Origin: Abiotrophia defectiva ATCC 49176
Lineage (GTDB): Bacteria; Bacillota; Bacilli; Lactobacillales; Aerococcaceae
Assembly (NCBI RefSeq): GCF_037041345.1
Contig: NZ_CP146287.1
Coordinates: forward strand, 186,001 to 250,000
Direction of reading: 5' to 3'
Length of the DNA: 64,000 nt
Part shown: piece after piece, positions 24,084 through 31,262 of the stretch
Position numbering within the stretch: position 1 is the first letter of the stretch
Layout: each line of letters opens with the position of its first letter
Notes under the pieces: generated by a model
Databases searched by the model: none
Seen by the model: only the letters and a program-made list of their open reading frames with translations
What the model was told of the DNA's origin: nothing
Program-made: the position numbers and the translations under genes

Positions 24084-24166
24084 GCGGTCATGGCGGAATG
24101 GCAGACGCGCTGTCTTGAGGGGGCAGTGGGGGTATCCCCGTGGAAGTTCGAGTCTTCTTGGCCGCA
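24084..24166 (+). tRNA. tRNA-Leu (anticodon GAG)
   Basis: 83-base class II tRNA. Acceptor arms GCGGTCA (24084-24090) and TGGCCGC (24159-24165) pair with one G-U; the D-arm GCG..CGC is present, anticodon stem CTGTC/GGCAG with loop TTGAGGG gives anticodon GAG. The variable arm GGGG-TAT-CCCC is long, as required for Leu, and the T-arm contains TTCGAGT. CCA is not encoded. It reads CUC and CUU codons. Confidence 0.95.
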
Positions 24167-24172
24167 TCACCG

Positions 24173-24197
24173 AGGAGGGGCAACCCTCCTTTTTTTG
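24173..24197 (+). terminator. terminator of the tRNA gene
   Basis: GGAGGG/CCCTCC stem closed by a GCAA-type loop and followed by T7. Confidence 0.9.
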
Positions 24198-24244
24198 TTA
24201 TATATAGGGTTGAGGCTAGACATTCTAACTCTCATCGACATTTA

Positions 24245-24273
24245 ATGACATCGGGACAGGGTTTTGATACAAT
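24245..24273 (+). promoter_or_regulatory. promoter of guaA
   Basis: ATGACA (24245-24250), 17-bp spacer, TACAAT (24268-24273) with TG at 24265-24266. The deduced leader is only about 27 bases, too short for a purine riboswitch. Confidence 0.7.
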
Positions 24274-24306
24274 AGGCAATAATAAGATGAAGTAAAGGAG
24301 CAAAGC

Positions 24307-25857
24307 ATGAAAACACAGGCATCGTTAGAGAAAATTATTGTGTTGGATTTTGGGAGTCAGTATAACCAGTTGATTACCCGCCGCATTCGGGAATTTGGAG
24401 TCTTCAGTGAATTATTACCCAATGATACCAGTGCTGCCGACATTCAAGCCGAAGGCAATGTCAAGGGGATTATCTTCTCAGGGGGACCACATAGCGTCTA
24501 TGCTGAGGGTGCCTTCACCATTGACCCTGCCATCTTCGAATTAGGGATTCCAATCTTAGGGATTTGCTATGGCATGCAGTTGACCACCCATCTCTTGGGC
24601 GGTAAAGTCGAATCTGCTAACAAGCGTGAATATGGTCGCTCCATGTTAGATGTTCATCAACGTGAAACAGGCCTCTTTGCTGGCTTGGATAGCCATGAGA
24701 AGGTTTGGATGAGCCATGGTGACTTAATCGTGCAAGTGCCTGAAGGATTCAGCGTGACGGCGTCTAACGATCACTGCCCGGTGGCGGCCTTCGAGAACCC
24801 AGCCCGTCAAATCTACGGCGTCCAGTTCCACCCAGAAGTGCGTCACTCTGAGCACGGGAATGACTTGCTCCGCAACTTCACTTTCAATATCTGTGGGGCC
24901 AAAGGCGACTGGTCCATGGAAGACTTCATCGAAATTGAAGTAGCCAAAATTCGTCAACAAGTCGGTGACCGCAAGGTCTTGCTTGGCTTGTCCGGTGGGG
25001 TAGACTCCAGCGTCGTAGGGGTGCTCTTGCAGAAAGCCATTGGCGACCAATTAACCTGTATCTTCGTCGATCACGGCCTCTTGCGTAAAGGCGAGGGCGA
25101 CCAAGTTATGGATAGCCTAGCTGGTAAATTCGGTCTTAACATCATTCGGGTTAACGCCAAGGATCGCTTCTTGTCCAAGTTAGCTGGCGTGAGCGACCCT
25201 GAACAAAAACGTAAAATCATCGGCAACGAATTCGTCTATGTCTTCGATGACGAAGCAGCTAAGTTGGAAGGGGTAGACTTCCTAGCCCAAGGGACCCTTT
25301 ACACCGACATTATCGAGTCTGGGACCAAGACAGCAGAGACCATCAAGTCTCACCACAACGTGGGTGGTCTGCCAGAAGACATGCAGTTCGAGTTGATTGA
25401 GCCTCTCAACACCCTCTTCAAGGACGAAGTACGTGCCTTGGGGACAGCGCTCGGAATGCCAGACAGCCTAGTATGGCGCCAACCATTCCCAGGCCCAGGT
25501 CTCGGTATTCGGGTTATCGGTGAAATCACCGAAGAAAAACTCGAAATCGTCCGTGAATCAGATGCCATTCTGCGCGAAGAGATTGCCAACCATGGCCTAG
25601 ACCGTGACGTATGGCAATACTTCACCGTACTCCCAGGCTTCAAGTCTGTTGGGGTTATGGGGGATGGCCGGACCTACGACTATACCGTTGGGATTCGTGC
25701 CGTCACCTCTATCGACGGGATGACCAGCGATTTCGCCCGCCTACCGTGGGAAGTGCTGCAAGTCATCAGCGCCCGTATTGTTAACGAAGTAGCCCATGTT
25801 AACCGCGTGGTCTATGATATTACAAGTAAACCACCAGCGACCATTGAATGGGAGTAA
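24307..25857 (+). CDS. guaA: GMP synthase (glutamine-hydrolysing)
   Basis: 516 residues, standard length. The class I glutaminase half has [11 protein letters not shown], the nucleophile Cys in GICYGMQ and [13 protein letters not shown]. The synthetase half has the PP-loop [12 protein letters not shown] and a C-terminal dimerisation domain ending KPPATIEWE. It aminates XMP to GMP. The 3' end (GAATGGGAGTAA) is the site used by several integrative elements in relatives, and the downstream sequence is AT-rich and unlike guaA. Confidence 0.97.
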   Translation: MKTQASLEKIIVLDFGSQYNQLITRRIREFGVFSELLPNDTSAADIQAEGNVKGIIFSGGPHSVYAEGAFTIDPAIFELGIPILGICYGMQLTTHLLGGKVESANKREYGRSMLDVHQRETGLFAGLDSHEKVWMSHGDLIVQVPEGFSVTASNDHCPVAAFENPARQIYGVQFHPEVRHSEHGNDLLRNFTFNICGAKGDWSMEDFIEIEVAKIRQQVGDRKVLLGLSGGVDSSVVGVLLQKAIGDQLTCIFVDHGLLRKGEGDQVMDSLAGKFGLNIIRVNAKDRFLSKLAGVSDPEQKRKIIGNEFVYVFDDEAAKLEGVDFLAQGTLYTDIIESGTKTAETIKSHHNVGGLPEDMQFELIEPLNTLFKDEVRALGTALGMPDSLVWRQPFPGPGLGIRVIGEITEEKLEIVRESDAILREEIANHGLDRDVWQYFTVLPGFKSVGVMGDGRTYDYTVGIRAVTSIDGMTSDFARLPWEVLQVISARIVNEVAHVNRVVYDITSKPPATIEWE

Positions 25858-26086
25858 CAGAAGCAAATATGTTACTGTTATGAAGCGTTTGAAAATACTT
25901 TGTTTTAGAGATTTGAAAGCGTGAATACTGCTTTAGTGATACTATTTTGATACTAAAAAGCCCCAAAAGTAGGTTCAAAAGGAAGTTGTGGAATTTAGGT
26001 GAATTTTAAGAAATCCTTCCATCATTTTGGTGGGAGGTTTTTGTGGAAATAGTGGGTGACAAACCTGAATTTGTGGAGGAGATAAT
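25858..26086. other. AT-rich guaA-downstream segment, possible element remnant
   Basis: No gene is visible. The sequence has repeated TTTGATACTA/TGATACTATTT words (25937-25960) and ends in a hairpin (26009-26043). Known biology: the guaA 3' end is an attachment site for Tn5801-like elements in Gram-positive cocci. No integrase is present, so this is at most a scar. Confidence 0.35.
26009..26043 (+). repeat. hairpin repeat, copy A (terminator-like)
   Basis: Stem-loop with CCTTCCATC pairing GGTGGGAGG around ATTTT, followed by TTTTT. A near copy (about 29 of 34 bases) lies at 26447-26479 on the other side of the small pyrophosphatase-like gene. Confidence 0.6.
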
Positions 26087-26413
26087 ATGATTGGCAAAGT
26101 TATAAAAGTTAAAATAGATCGTCCACTAGGGAGTTCTCACCCTGATTATCCGGAACATATTTATCCAATCAATTATGGTTATGTTGAAGGAATAATCGCT
26201 CCTGATGGAGAAGAACAAGATGTGTATGTACTTGGCGTTGATAAAGCAGTAGATGAATATGAGGGAGAATTAATTGCAGTTATCAAAAGGGACGATGACG
26301 TTGAAGAAAAATGGGTTGTCGCTCCAATAGGAACAAAATATACAGTGGAAGAAATTGAAGAAGCTGTTAGATTTCAAGAGAAATATTTCAAGTCTCATAT
26401 TGAGCGGGTATAA
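26087..26413 (+). CDS. small inorganic pyrophosphatase-like protein
   Basis: 108 residues. The YPINYGYVEG...DGEEQDVYVLG pattern corresponds to the YPxNYG and DGDPLDVL motifs of soluble family I pyrophosphatases, but the protein is about 60 residues shorter than the classic enzyme. Such short homologues are known in Firmicutes and are usually annotated as inorganic diphosphatase; activity is unproven. The gene is clearly more AT-rich than guaA and is bracketed by two related hairpins, suggesting transfer as a cassette. GGAGGAG precedes the ATG. Confidence 0.75.
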   Translation: MIGKVIKVKIDRPLGSSHPDYPEHIYPINYGYVEGIIAPDGEEQDVYVLGVDKAVDEYEGELIAVIKRDDDVEEKWVVAPIGTKYTVEEIEEAVRFQEKYFKSHIERV

Positions 26414-26446
26414 TCGCAAGCAAAGTAATTTAACTGAATGATACAA

Positions 26447-26479
26447 AAAGCCTTCTATCATTTTGATGGGAGGCTTTAG
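26447..26479 (+). repeat. hairpin repeat, copy B (terminator-like)
   Basis: AAAGCCTTCTATC pairs with GATGGGAGGCTTT around an ATTTT loop. Compared with copy A, some stem changes keep or improve pairing (for example G-C here where copy A has U-U). Confidence 0.6.
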
Positions 26480-26517
26480 TGTCAAGTCATACATCATTTA
26501 GAATGGGGGAACTAGAA

Positions 26518-27276
26518 ATGAGAGAGTACAGAATTAGGGAGACTGAATACACCATTCGTTACCATAATTTTTATGGCAAGGGGACACCGCTTCTATTCAT
26601 ACATGGTTTAGGCTGTGCCAGTTCTTTTGACTATATTGAGGTAGCCGCCATGCTGGGGACTAGCCAGCGAATCATTCTGATTGATTTGTTGGGCGCGGGT
26701 TACAGCGATAAGCCCTTGGGTTTTGAATATAGTGTTAGGGCTCATGCTCAATATTTAAGTGAGTTTGTGGAAGATTTGAAGCTAGATCAAGTGATTGTTT
26801 TCGGCCATAGTCTAGGCGGCGCTGTCGCTATCGAATTATGTAATTTGATTAGCAAGCGCGTCAAGAAGCTGATACTGACTGAATCGAATCTAGACCCAAG
26901 TTCAGATGGGGCAGCCAGTTTTGATATTGCGAGTCTGGATCAGACCAACTTGGAGCAGGAATTCGCCAAGAAGCTGGTCTACTACCAACAAGCAGGTTAT
27001 ACAACTTGGCTCGCAACTTTAAGAAATTGGCTGCCAAAGGCGGCATTCGAAATATCTCGAAATGCGGTTCAAGGTGGTCAAGTCTCTTGGAGACAGCTCT
27101 TGTATCAATTTGACTTTCCAAAGTATTTTATTTTCGGCGAACAAACACTACCTGACCCTGATTTTGAGAAGTTGCAAGAGCAGGGTGTGAAAATTGAAGT
27201 AGTGCCGAATGCAGGCCACTCAATGGCTTGGGAAAATCCTGAGGGGCTGGCGCAGGCTATTCGAAAGTGCCTGTGA
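26518..27276 (+). CDS. alpha/beta-fold hydrolase
   Basis: 252 residues. Oxyanion motif LLFIHGLGC, nucleophile Ser98 in FGHSLGGA, and catalytic His in NAGHSMAWENP with an Asp candidate near residue 220. The layout is that of the general alpha/beta hydrolase fold (esterase, lipase or C-C hydrolase); substrate unknown. A GTG at 26479 and ATG at 26503 are alternative starts; GGGGGA at 26505-26510 fits the ATG at 26518 best. Low GC compared with housekeeping genes. Confidence 0.85.
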   Translation: MREYRIRETEYTIRYHNFYGKGTPLLFIHGLGCASSFDYIEVAAMLGTSQRIILIDLLGAGYSDKPLGFEYSVRAHAQYLSEFVEDLKLDQVIVFGHSLGGAVAIELCNLISKRVKKLILTESNLDPSSDGAASFDIASLDQTNLEQEFAKKLVYYQQAGYTTWLATLRNWLPKAAFEISRNAVQGGQVSWRQLLYQFDFPKYFIFGEQTLPDPDFEKLQEQGVKIEVVPNAGHSMAWENPEGLAQAIRKCL

Positions 27277-27309
27277 AAAGTAGGTTATTCGTTCCTAGTA
27301 TTTTCGTGC

Positions 27310-27315
27310 TATAAT
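27310..27315 (+). promoter_or_regulatory. extended -10 of the duplicated secreted protein gene
   Basis: TGCTATAAT (TATAAT at 27310-27315). No convincing -35. Confidence 0.55.
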
Positions 27316-27347
27316 AGAAAAAGAAGCCTCACAAAGGAAGTGACCCA

Positions 27348-28400
27348 ATGAAAAAACTACTACTCGCCATATTCGCCCTCATGCTCATGATGCCTAGCCT
27401 TGTCAGCGCGGAGTCAGGGCCTCAAACAGCTGAGGAATACAAGGATTACTTTACGCAAGTAGAGGGCTTAATCACCGAGGATGTGGAGAAGTCTTATAAT
27501 CAATACATGGACTTTATCAAGGCCACGGAGCGCATTCCGGCTAAAAAAGAAACCTGGTCATCTCAGGTTGGCTATCTGTTATATCGAACAGGAGATAATG
27601 AGGATAATAAGGCTGCCTTTTTTGGTAGCACCACGGGGCAAACACTTGGGTATGCTTTTGATCAACTTCCTGCCGAGGCTATTAAAGGCTATTTAGCAGC
27701 TTTAGGGCTTGAGCCAACCAGTGAGTTAGAGTCGATGTTGGCAAATCCTGACAACTTCCAAGGTCAGGTTCTAATCCTTAAGAATAAGAAGGCAATCGTC
27801 CAAGTATTTGCCTACGAAGGTCGGTTTGGTATCCGGATTTATCGTGATTTAGCCTTTTTTGTAAAGGTGAGTCAGCCAGCTGACCCAGAGCAAGCAAGTC
27901 AAAACTTAGATTTGCTAGTTAACTTATATACTGACCACTTTACTAAGGTAGAGAGCTTGATTAACGATGATGCGGAAGCTTCTTATAAGAATTATATGGA
28001 CTTAATTAAGAACACACATCTCCAAGGTGCCGAAGAGAAGACATTAGAAGACGGTAGATCTGTCAAGTACTATAAGATTAGCGAAGATCAGGAAGGTATT
28101 ATTGCGAGTCCGGATGGCAAGACGCTTGGCTATAGCCTAACCTTAGGAACTAAGGAAGCCTTACTTGCCTACCTAAAAGTGCTCAAGCTTGAAGAGACGA
28201 GCGAGCTTAAGAAACTGTTGGCTGATCCTCAAGTAGGAAAAGACAGTTTTGTTCTCATCCAGAATGATAAGGTCGGCGTGGCAATCAGAACTTTTGGCGA
28301 TAAGGAGAGCAAGAATCTCCGCTTCAATATTCTAGTCATGAGAGATTTAGAATTCTACCAGAAAGCTGTCAAAGACTATAAGGAGAAGGCTAAAAATTAG
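27348..28400 (+). CDS. secreted protein of unknown function with internal duplication
   Basis: 350 residues. An N-terminal signal peptide (Lys-rich start, hydrophobic core 4-18, cleavage after VSA near 21) is followed by two homologous halves of about 150 residues: the first begins YKDYFTQVEGLITEDVEKSY, the second YTDHFTKVESLINDDAEASY. Each half continues with YMDFIK/YMDLIK, a GKTLGY or GQTLGY turn, an LG/LKLE..SELE(K) segment, and ends RDLAFF/RDLEFY. No lipobox, sortase motif or known domain is recognised. It has its own promoter; the VOC gene follows 41 bases later. Confidence 0.8.
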   Translation: MKKLLLAIFALMLMMPSLVSAESGPQTAEEYKDYFTQVEGLITEDVEKSYNQYMDFIKATERIPAKKETWSSQVGYLLYRTGDNEDNKAAFFGSTTGQTLGYAFDQLPAEAIKGYLAALGLEPTSELESMLANPDNFQGQVLILKNKKAIVQVFAYEGRFGIRIYRDLAFFVKVSQPADPEQASQNLDLLVNLYTDHFTKVESLINDDAEASYKNYMDLIKNTHLQGAEEKTLEDGRSVKYYKISEDQEGIIASPDGKTLGYSLTLGTKEALLAYLKVLKLEETSELKKLLADPQVGKDSFVLIQNDKVGVAIRTFGDKESKNLRFNILVMRDLEFYQKAVKDYKEKAKN

Positions 28401-28441
28401 GTGAGGAATTAAGCCAAGACGGATAAGGAGGAGCAAGCAAG

Positions 28442-28783
28442 ATGAAATTGGTTCAAATCAAGAGTGCTGTGACAGTCTTTTTGGTAAAGGATATTGAGCA
28501 GTCAATTAACTGGTATAAGCAATGGTTAGGTGAGCCTGATAGTCTGCCTATGGAAGGCGTGGCAGAGTATGAACTCAGCCCAGGGACATGGTTGCAACTT
28601 TCGCAAGCGGAAGAAGTGACAAGTTCAAGCTTAATCCTAGGCGTAGAAGATGCCAAAGAGTGTAAGCAAGTCTTAGAGCAGCATCATATTGAGACAGGCG
28701 AGCTAGTTGACTACGAAGTCGTCTATGTCTTCGATGTTCTGGACCCAGATAATAACCAAATCACTTTCGCTCAAGAATTATAA
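28442..28783 (+). CDS. VOC (glyoxalase/bleomycin-resistance fold) protein
   Basis: 113 residues, two beta-alpha-beta-beta-beta modules typical of the VOC superfamily: VFLVKDIEQSINWYKQWLG at the start and DPDNNQITFAQE at the end. Family members include lyases, dioxygenases and drug-binding proteins, so function cannot be assigned. AGGAGGAG precedes the ATG, and the gene probably shares the transcript of the upstream secreted protein. Confidence 0.85.
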   Translation: MKLVQIKSAVTVFLVKDIEQSINWYKQWLGEPDSLPMEGVAEYELSPGTWLQLSQAEEVTSSSLILGVEDAKECKQVLEQHHIETGELVDYEVVYVFDVLDPDNNQITFAQEL

Positions 28784-28790
28784 AGACAAC

Positions 28791-28825
28791 AAAACAGCCC
28801 AATCAAATGGATTGGGCTGTTTTTA
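28791..28825 (+). terminator. bidirectional terminator
   Basis: 14-bp perfect stem AAAACAGCCCAATC/complement with a 5-base loop, T-run and A-run on opposite sides. It ends the VOC gene and the minus-strand Ser-rich gene. Confidence 0.92.
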
Positions 28826-28830
28826 TAACC

Positions 28831-29361
28831 TTATTCCCCCGCACCATCAACGCCGCCGCCACCATCGGCTGGTGGGGCTGGGTCAGGTGTTGGGTCTGGT
28901 TGGGGTTCGACCACTGGATCCGCCGGTGTTGGCGGAGTGACTGGGTCTGGGCTTGGCGCTGGGGTAGTCGGTGTGGCTGGCGCTGTGTAGTCGTCATTTT
29001 GACGGGTATTTGGACTGGTTGGGGCGTCTTGGTCATCGTTGTCTTGGGTTCCTGGCCGGGATTCGGAGGATTGACTGGATGATGAAGACTCAGATGAGGA
29101 CGAACTAGAGGAAGACGAAGAGCTAGAGGAGGAACTTTCCGATTTGGATTCAGAGGATTCTTTGGAGTTATCGCTAGAGGAGGAGTCCTTAGACGACTCG
29201 CGGCTAGAGTCATTAGGCGCCGAAATATGATCGGGGCGCCGACCTACCCAGGAATCGAGATGGTTCAAGAGATCTAAGCCACTGAAGTTGGCTAGGACAT
29301 CTACTGTCCCGATAGCTAATAGAATAAGAATAATATGGGCGAAGAGTTTTGCCTGTTTCAT
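28831..29361 (-). CDS. small membrane protein with Ser-rich and Pro-rich tail
   Basis: 176 residues. A single N-terminal membrane segment (about 8-26) is followed by a short linker, then a Ser/Glu/Lys tract (about 60-105, mostly SSSSS with Glu) and a Pro/Thr/Asp tail (about 115-165) ending with Gly-rich GGGGVDGAGE. No sortase motif is present. The Ser tract and PTPA-type tail suggest an extracellular low-complexity stalk. Upstream in-frame codons to 29430 are ignored because AAGGAG stands before the ATG at 29361. Function unknown. Confidence 0.7.
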   Translation of the reverse strand: MKQAKLFAHIILILLAIGTVDVLANFSGLDLLNHLDSWVGRRPDHISAPNDSSRESSKDSSSSDNSKESSESKSESSSSSSSSSSSSSSSESSSSSQSSESRPGTQDNDDQDAPTSPNTRQNDDYTAPATPTTPAPSPDPVTPPTPADPVVEPQPDPTPDPAPPADGGGGVDGAGE

Positions 29362-29598
29362 GTTGTTGCTCCTTGTGCGCAAGTATACTATCATCATTAT
29401 AGCAATTTTGCATAAAAAGGCAACTAGCACGCATCAAAATAGGGGGAGATTATGAAAAAAACTACAAGTAGTTTTAAACTGGACAAAAGCTCGGTCTAGA
29501 GACTGATTTTTGGCCTTGGCCCAAAGTTTTCCTTGCCTAGGAAGCCTAAACTTTCTATACTAGAAGTAGAGAAAGATATGATGCGAGGAGGGAGTAAG
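29362..29598. other. divergent intergenic region
   Basis: Lies between the minus-strand Ser-rich gene and the plus-strand membrane gene. It holds a palindrome AAACTA-CAAG-TAGTTT (29458-29474) and a 15-codon reading frame at 29452-29499 (with AGGGGGAG before its ATG) that overlaps the palindrome. No -10/-35 pair is convincing. Confidence 0.4.
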
Positions 29599-29985
29599 AT
29601 GCTGAACTTCTTACTAGTGACTGTAAATATTATCTTAACGGGTGTAGCGGGCTATCTTTTGTTGCGCCGCAAATCACGTTTCACGCCTGAATGGCAGAAG
29701 GCAGTTTGGTATTTGCTTTTGATCCTAGCTCTTTATGCCGTTCAAGAAGTCTGGGGTTACTGGCAGCATGAGGTAGGAACAGGTGTGCAAGTCCTCAATC
29801 TGGTTTATAGCCTCTTGATTTTCCTGGCTGCTTACATGGGGAGCGAGACCGTCATGTTGGCGGTGCGCGGTGATGATACTTATTGGGACAGTCTATTAGG
29901 CCTTCTAGCTCATATTAAGGGCTTTGGTCGTAGCATGGTAGCGGGCGTTAAAGACAAACTTGAAGACAAAGGGGCCGGGCGGTAG
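29599..29985 (+). CDS. small membrane protein of unknown function
   Basis: 128 residues with three hydrophobic helices (about 4-20, 38-53, 68-85) and a charged C-terminal tail ending KDKLEDKGAGR. AGGAGGGAG is 6 bases from the ATG at 29599, so this start is preferred to the upstream in-frame TTG at 29533. No family recognised. Confidence 0.65.
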   Translation: MLNFLLVTVNIILTGVAGYLLLRRKSRFTPEWQKAVWYLLLILALYAVQEVWGYWQHEVGTGVQVLNLVYSLLIFLAAYMGSETVMLAVRGDDTYWDSLLGLLAHIKGFGRSMVAGVKDKLEDKGAGR

Positions 29986-30313
29986 CCAGGTCTCTTTTTT
30001 GCGTTCGGACACGATTGAGAGCCGTGAGTGAAACTTCGCGACAAATCGGATTAAAGTCTATACAAATGTCTGTGTATATATACAAATTTCGAATATTGAA
30101 TGGTGAAAAGAGATTTTCAATATTGTTAAGTATGTTAGCCTGACTAGAGCGGTGGTTCGAAAATATGATAATCTTTATTTTACAAGTAATATAGGTGGAT
30201 TATATGACTGATAATTCTGTCCTAATTTGTTCCGAAAAAAATATCCAAAACTTTAGTGAAATCGTCGATTATCAAAAAAAGTGCATAATTCTACAAAAAA
30301 TGAGTCTATACTC
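29986..30313. other. AT-rich non-coding region with inverted repeat and A-tracts
   Basis: No supported gene. It contains the perfect 9-bp inverted repeat AATATTGAA (30092-30100)/TTCAATATT (30116-30124), with a TGAAAA-GAGA-TTTTCA palindrome within it. A-tracts at about 30235, 30274 and 30295 stand just upstream of the promoter at 30314-30342 and could act as an UP element or bend the DNA. Confidence 0.5.
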
Positions 30314-30342
30314 TTTTCAAGCGACTTAAGACATGCTATAAT
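30314..30342 (+). promoter_or_regulatory. promoter of putative non-coding RNA
   Basis: TTTTCA (30314-30319), 17-bp spacer, TATAAT (30337-30342) with TG at 30334-30335, preceded by A-tracts. The predicted start at 30349 is the first base of a GCAAC that can pair with GTTGC at 30526-30530. No ORF follows with a ribosome site. Confidence 0.65.
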
Positions 30343-30348
30343 GCCTTT

Positions 30349-30571
30349 GCAACCTGATAAAACTCCTCAACAAGGAAGTCGAGTATGGGGGTACTGATTC
30401 CTTGTCGAATATATAGTTTCATAGGATTTCCTTCTAAGTAAGAGGGATGACGAAGAGGCTTGCTCAAGTGCCTCAAGTCAAGGATTCGATGGCTGAATGG
30501 ATTTTCACCCATCCATGGTCAGGTAGTTGCTATTTATAGATAGGGCTACTAAGACGCTTAAGGCGTTTTTT
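30349..30571 (+). ncRNA. putative structured small RNA
   Basis: About 220 bases between a good promoter and a weak T-rich hairpin (30554-30571, ACGC/GCGT then T6). Visible helices: the closing stem GCAAC+CTGA (30349-30357) with TCAG+GTTGC (30519-30530), CAAGGAA/TTCCTTG, GAGGC/GCCTC, and ATGGAT/ATCCAT. The 3' GTAG..CTAT/ATAG..CTAC hairpin would compete with the closing stem. Length is in the range of 6S RNA, but I see no diagnostic motif of 6S, tmRNA, RNase P, SRP RNA or a known riboswitch. Confidence 0.45.
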
Positions 30572-30575
30572 CAAC

Positions 30576-30796
30576 GGATCGTCATATATACAAGGAGATG
30601 CTAGATTTTTGTCATCAGTATCAGGTGCGCGTGCAGAGCGAGGGCTCTGCGCTTGAGGAGGCTTGGCTCGAGAGATTAGGGACTCTTGGGCTGGGGTAGG
30701 CTTATTTTTACAAGTGAGGGAGAATAAGCTGCTGGACAAAATTAAGCATTGACATGAACCGCACCTGCTTGCCACGATGCAAGGGGTGCGGTTTTT
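30576..30796 (+). ncRNA. second possible non-coding transcript ending in a strong terminator
   Basis: No supported coding frame. A GCAGAGC-GAGG-GCTCTGC hairpin (30633-30650) and a strong terminator at 30757-30796 (ACCGCACC/GGTGCGGT with an inner CTTGC/GCAAG helix, then T5) need a transcript. It could be read-through from the promoter at 30314 or a separate RNA whose promoter I cannot identify. Confidence 0.35.
30757..30796 (+). terminator. strong intrinsic terminator with no upstream gene
   Basis: Two stacked helices (ACCGCACC with GGTGCGGT, and CTTGC with GCAAG) followed by TTTTT. Confidence 0.85.
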
Positions 30797-30853
30797 GCAT
30801 AGAGATAATGTTGGGGCAAGCTGTTTAATGGCTTTTATCGATAGGAACTGTGC

Positions 30854-30859
30854 TATAAT
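30854..30859 (+). promoter_or_regulatory. extended -10 of cupin gene
   Basis: TGCTATAAT with TATAAT at 30854-30859; -35 weak. Confidence 0.6.
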
Positions 30860-30889
30860 AGAATTATGAATTAGAGAGGAGTTTGAAGT

Positions 30890-31189
30890 ATGAAAGTTTA
30901 TCACGGTCGCACAGACATTGAGCGTTTTGAGCATTTGGTGGAGACACCTAGCCAGACAGTCACCCACCTGGTCCTACCTGCCGGGCAAGCTATTGGTCAG
31001 CACCACGTCCCTTATACGGTGGTCGTCGTCCCAGTCAAAGGGCGAATCCTTTTCTCTGATGAGAAGGAGACAGCCGAAATCTATCCCGGCGTTATCATTC
31101 GCATGGCTCCTCACGAAGTACACTCCCTGGAAGCCGTCGAAGATAGCGAACTCATGGTCATCAAATCCCACCTAGCGCCAGAAGCTTAG
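30890..31189 (+). CDS. cupin-domain protein
   Basis: 99 residues, a single beta-barrel cupin domain. The metal-site pattern is LPAGQAIGQHHVPYTVVVVPVKG followed downstream by MAPHEVHSLEAVEDSELMV; three His/Glu ligand candidates are present (HH in the first motif, H in the second). Single cupins of this size bind metal or small molecules and are not functionally assignable. GAGAGGAG precedes the ATG; own promoter and terminator. Confidence 0.85.
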   Translation: MKVYHGRTDIERFEHLVETPSQTVTHLVLPAGQAIGQHHVPYTVVVVPVKGRILFSDEKETAEIYPGVIIRMAPHEVHSLEAVEDSELMVIKSHLAPEA

Positions 31190-31196
31190 ATGGTAT

Positions 31197-31226
31197 AGCC
31201 CCTGTCCTGAGGACAGGGGCTTTTTG
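31197..31226 (+). terminator. terminator of cupin gene
   Basis: 11-bp perfect stem AGCCCCTGTCC/complement with a TGA loop and T5. Confidence 0.92.
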
Positions 31227-31262
31227 GTATGGGGGAAAGGTGACATACAAGGCAGAATCCCT

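Noticed and set aside
24200-24306. Purine riboswitch before guaA
   Set aside because: A good promoter at 24245-24273 leaves a leader of about 27 bases, too short for the aptamer, and no conserved aptamer loops are visible.
26501-26511. Second attachment-site copy of the guaA end
   Set aside because: Only the GAATGGG part agrees clearly with the guaA 3' end, which is too short to claim a direct repeat.
28807-29213. Frames opposite and in another phase of the Ser-rich gene
   Set aside because: They arise from low-complexity sequence, lack ribosome sites, and one begins inside the bidirectional terminator.
30349-30796. RNase P RNA, tmRNA or SRP RNA
   Set aside because: None of the conserved core words expected for these RNAs could be found, nor a tRNA-like domain with tag frame.
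30530-30967. 145-codon minus-strand reading frame
   Set aside because: It runs antisense through the terminator at 30757-30796 and into the cupin gene, has no ribosome site, and its composition is not protein-like.
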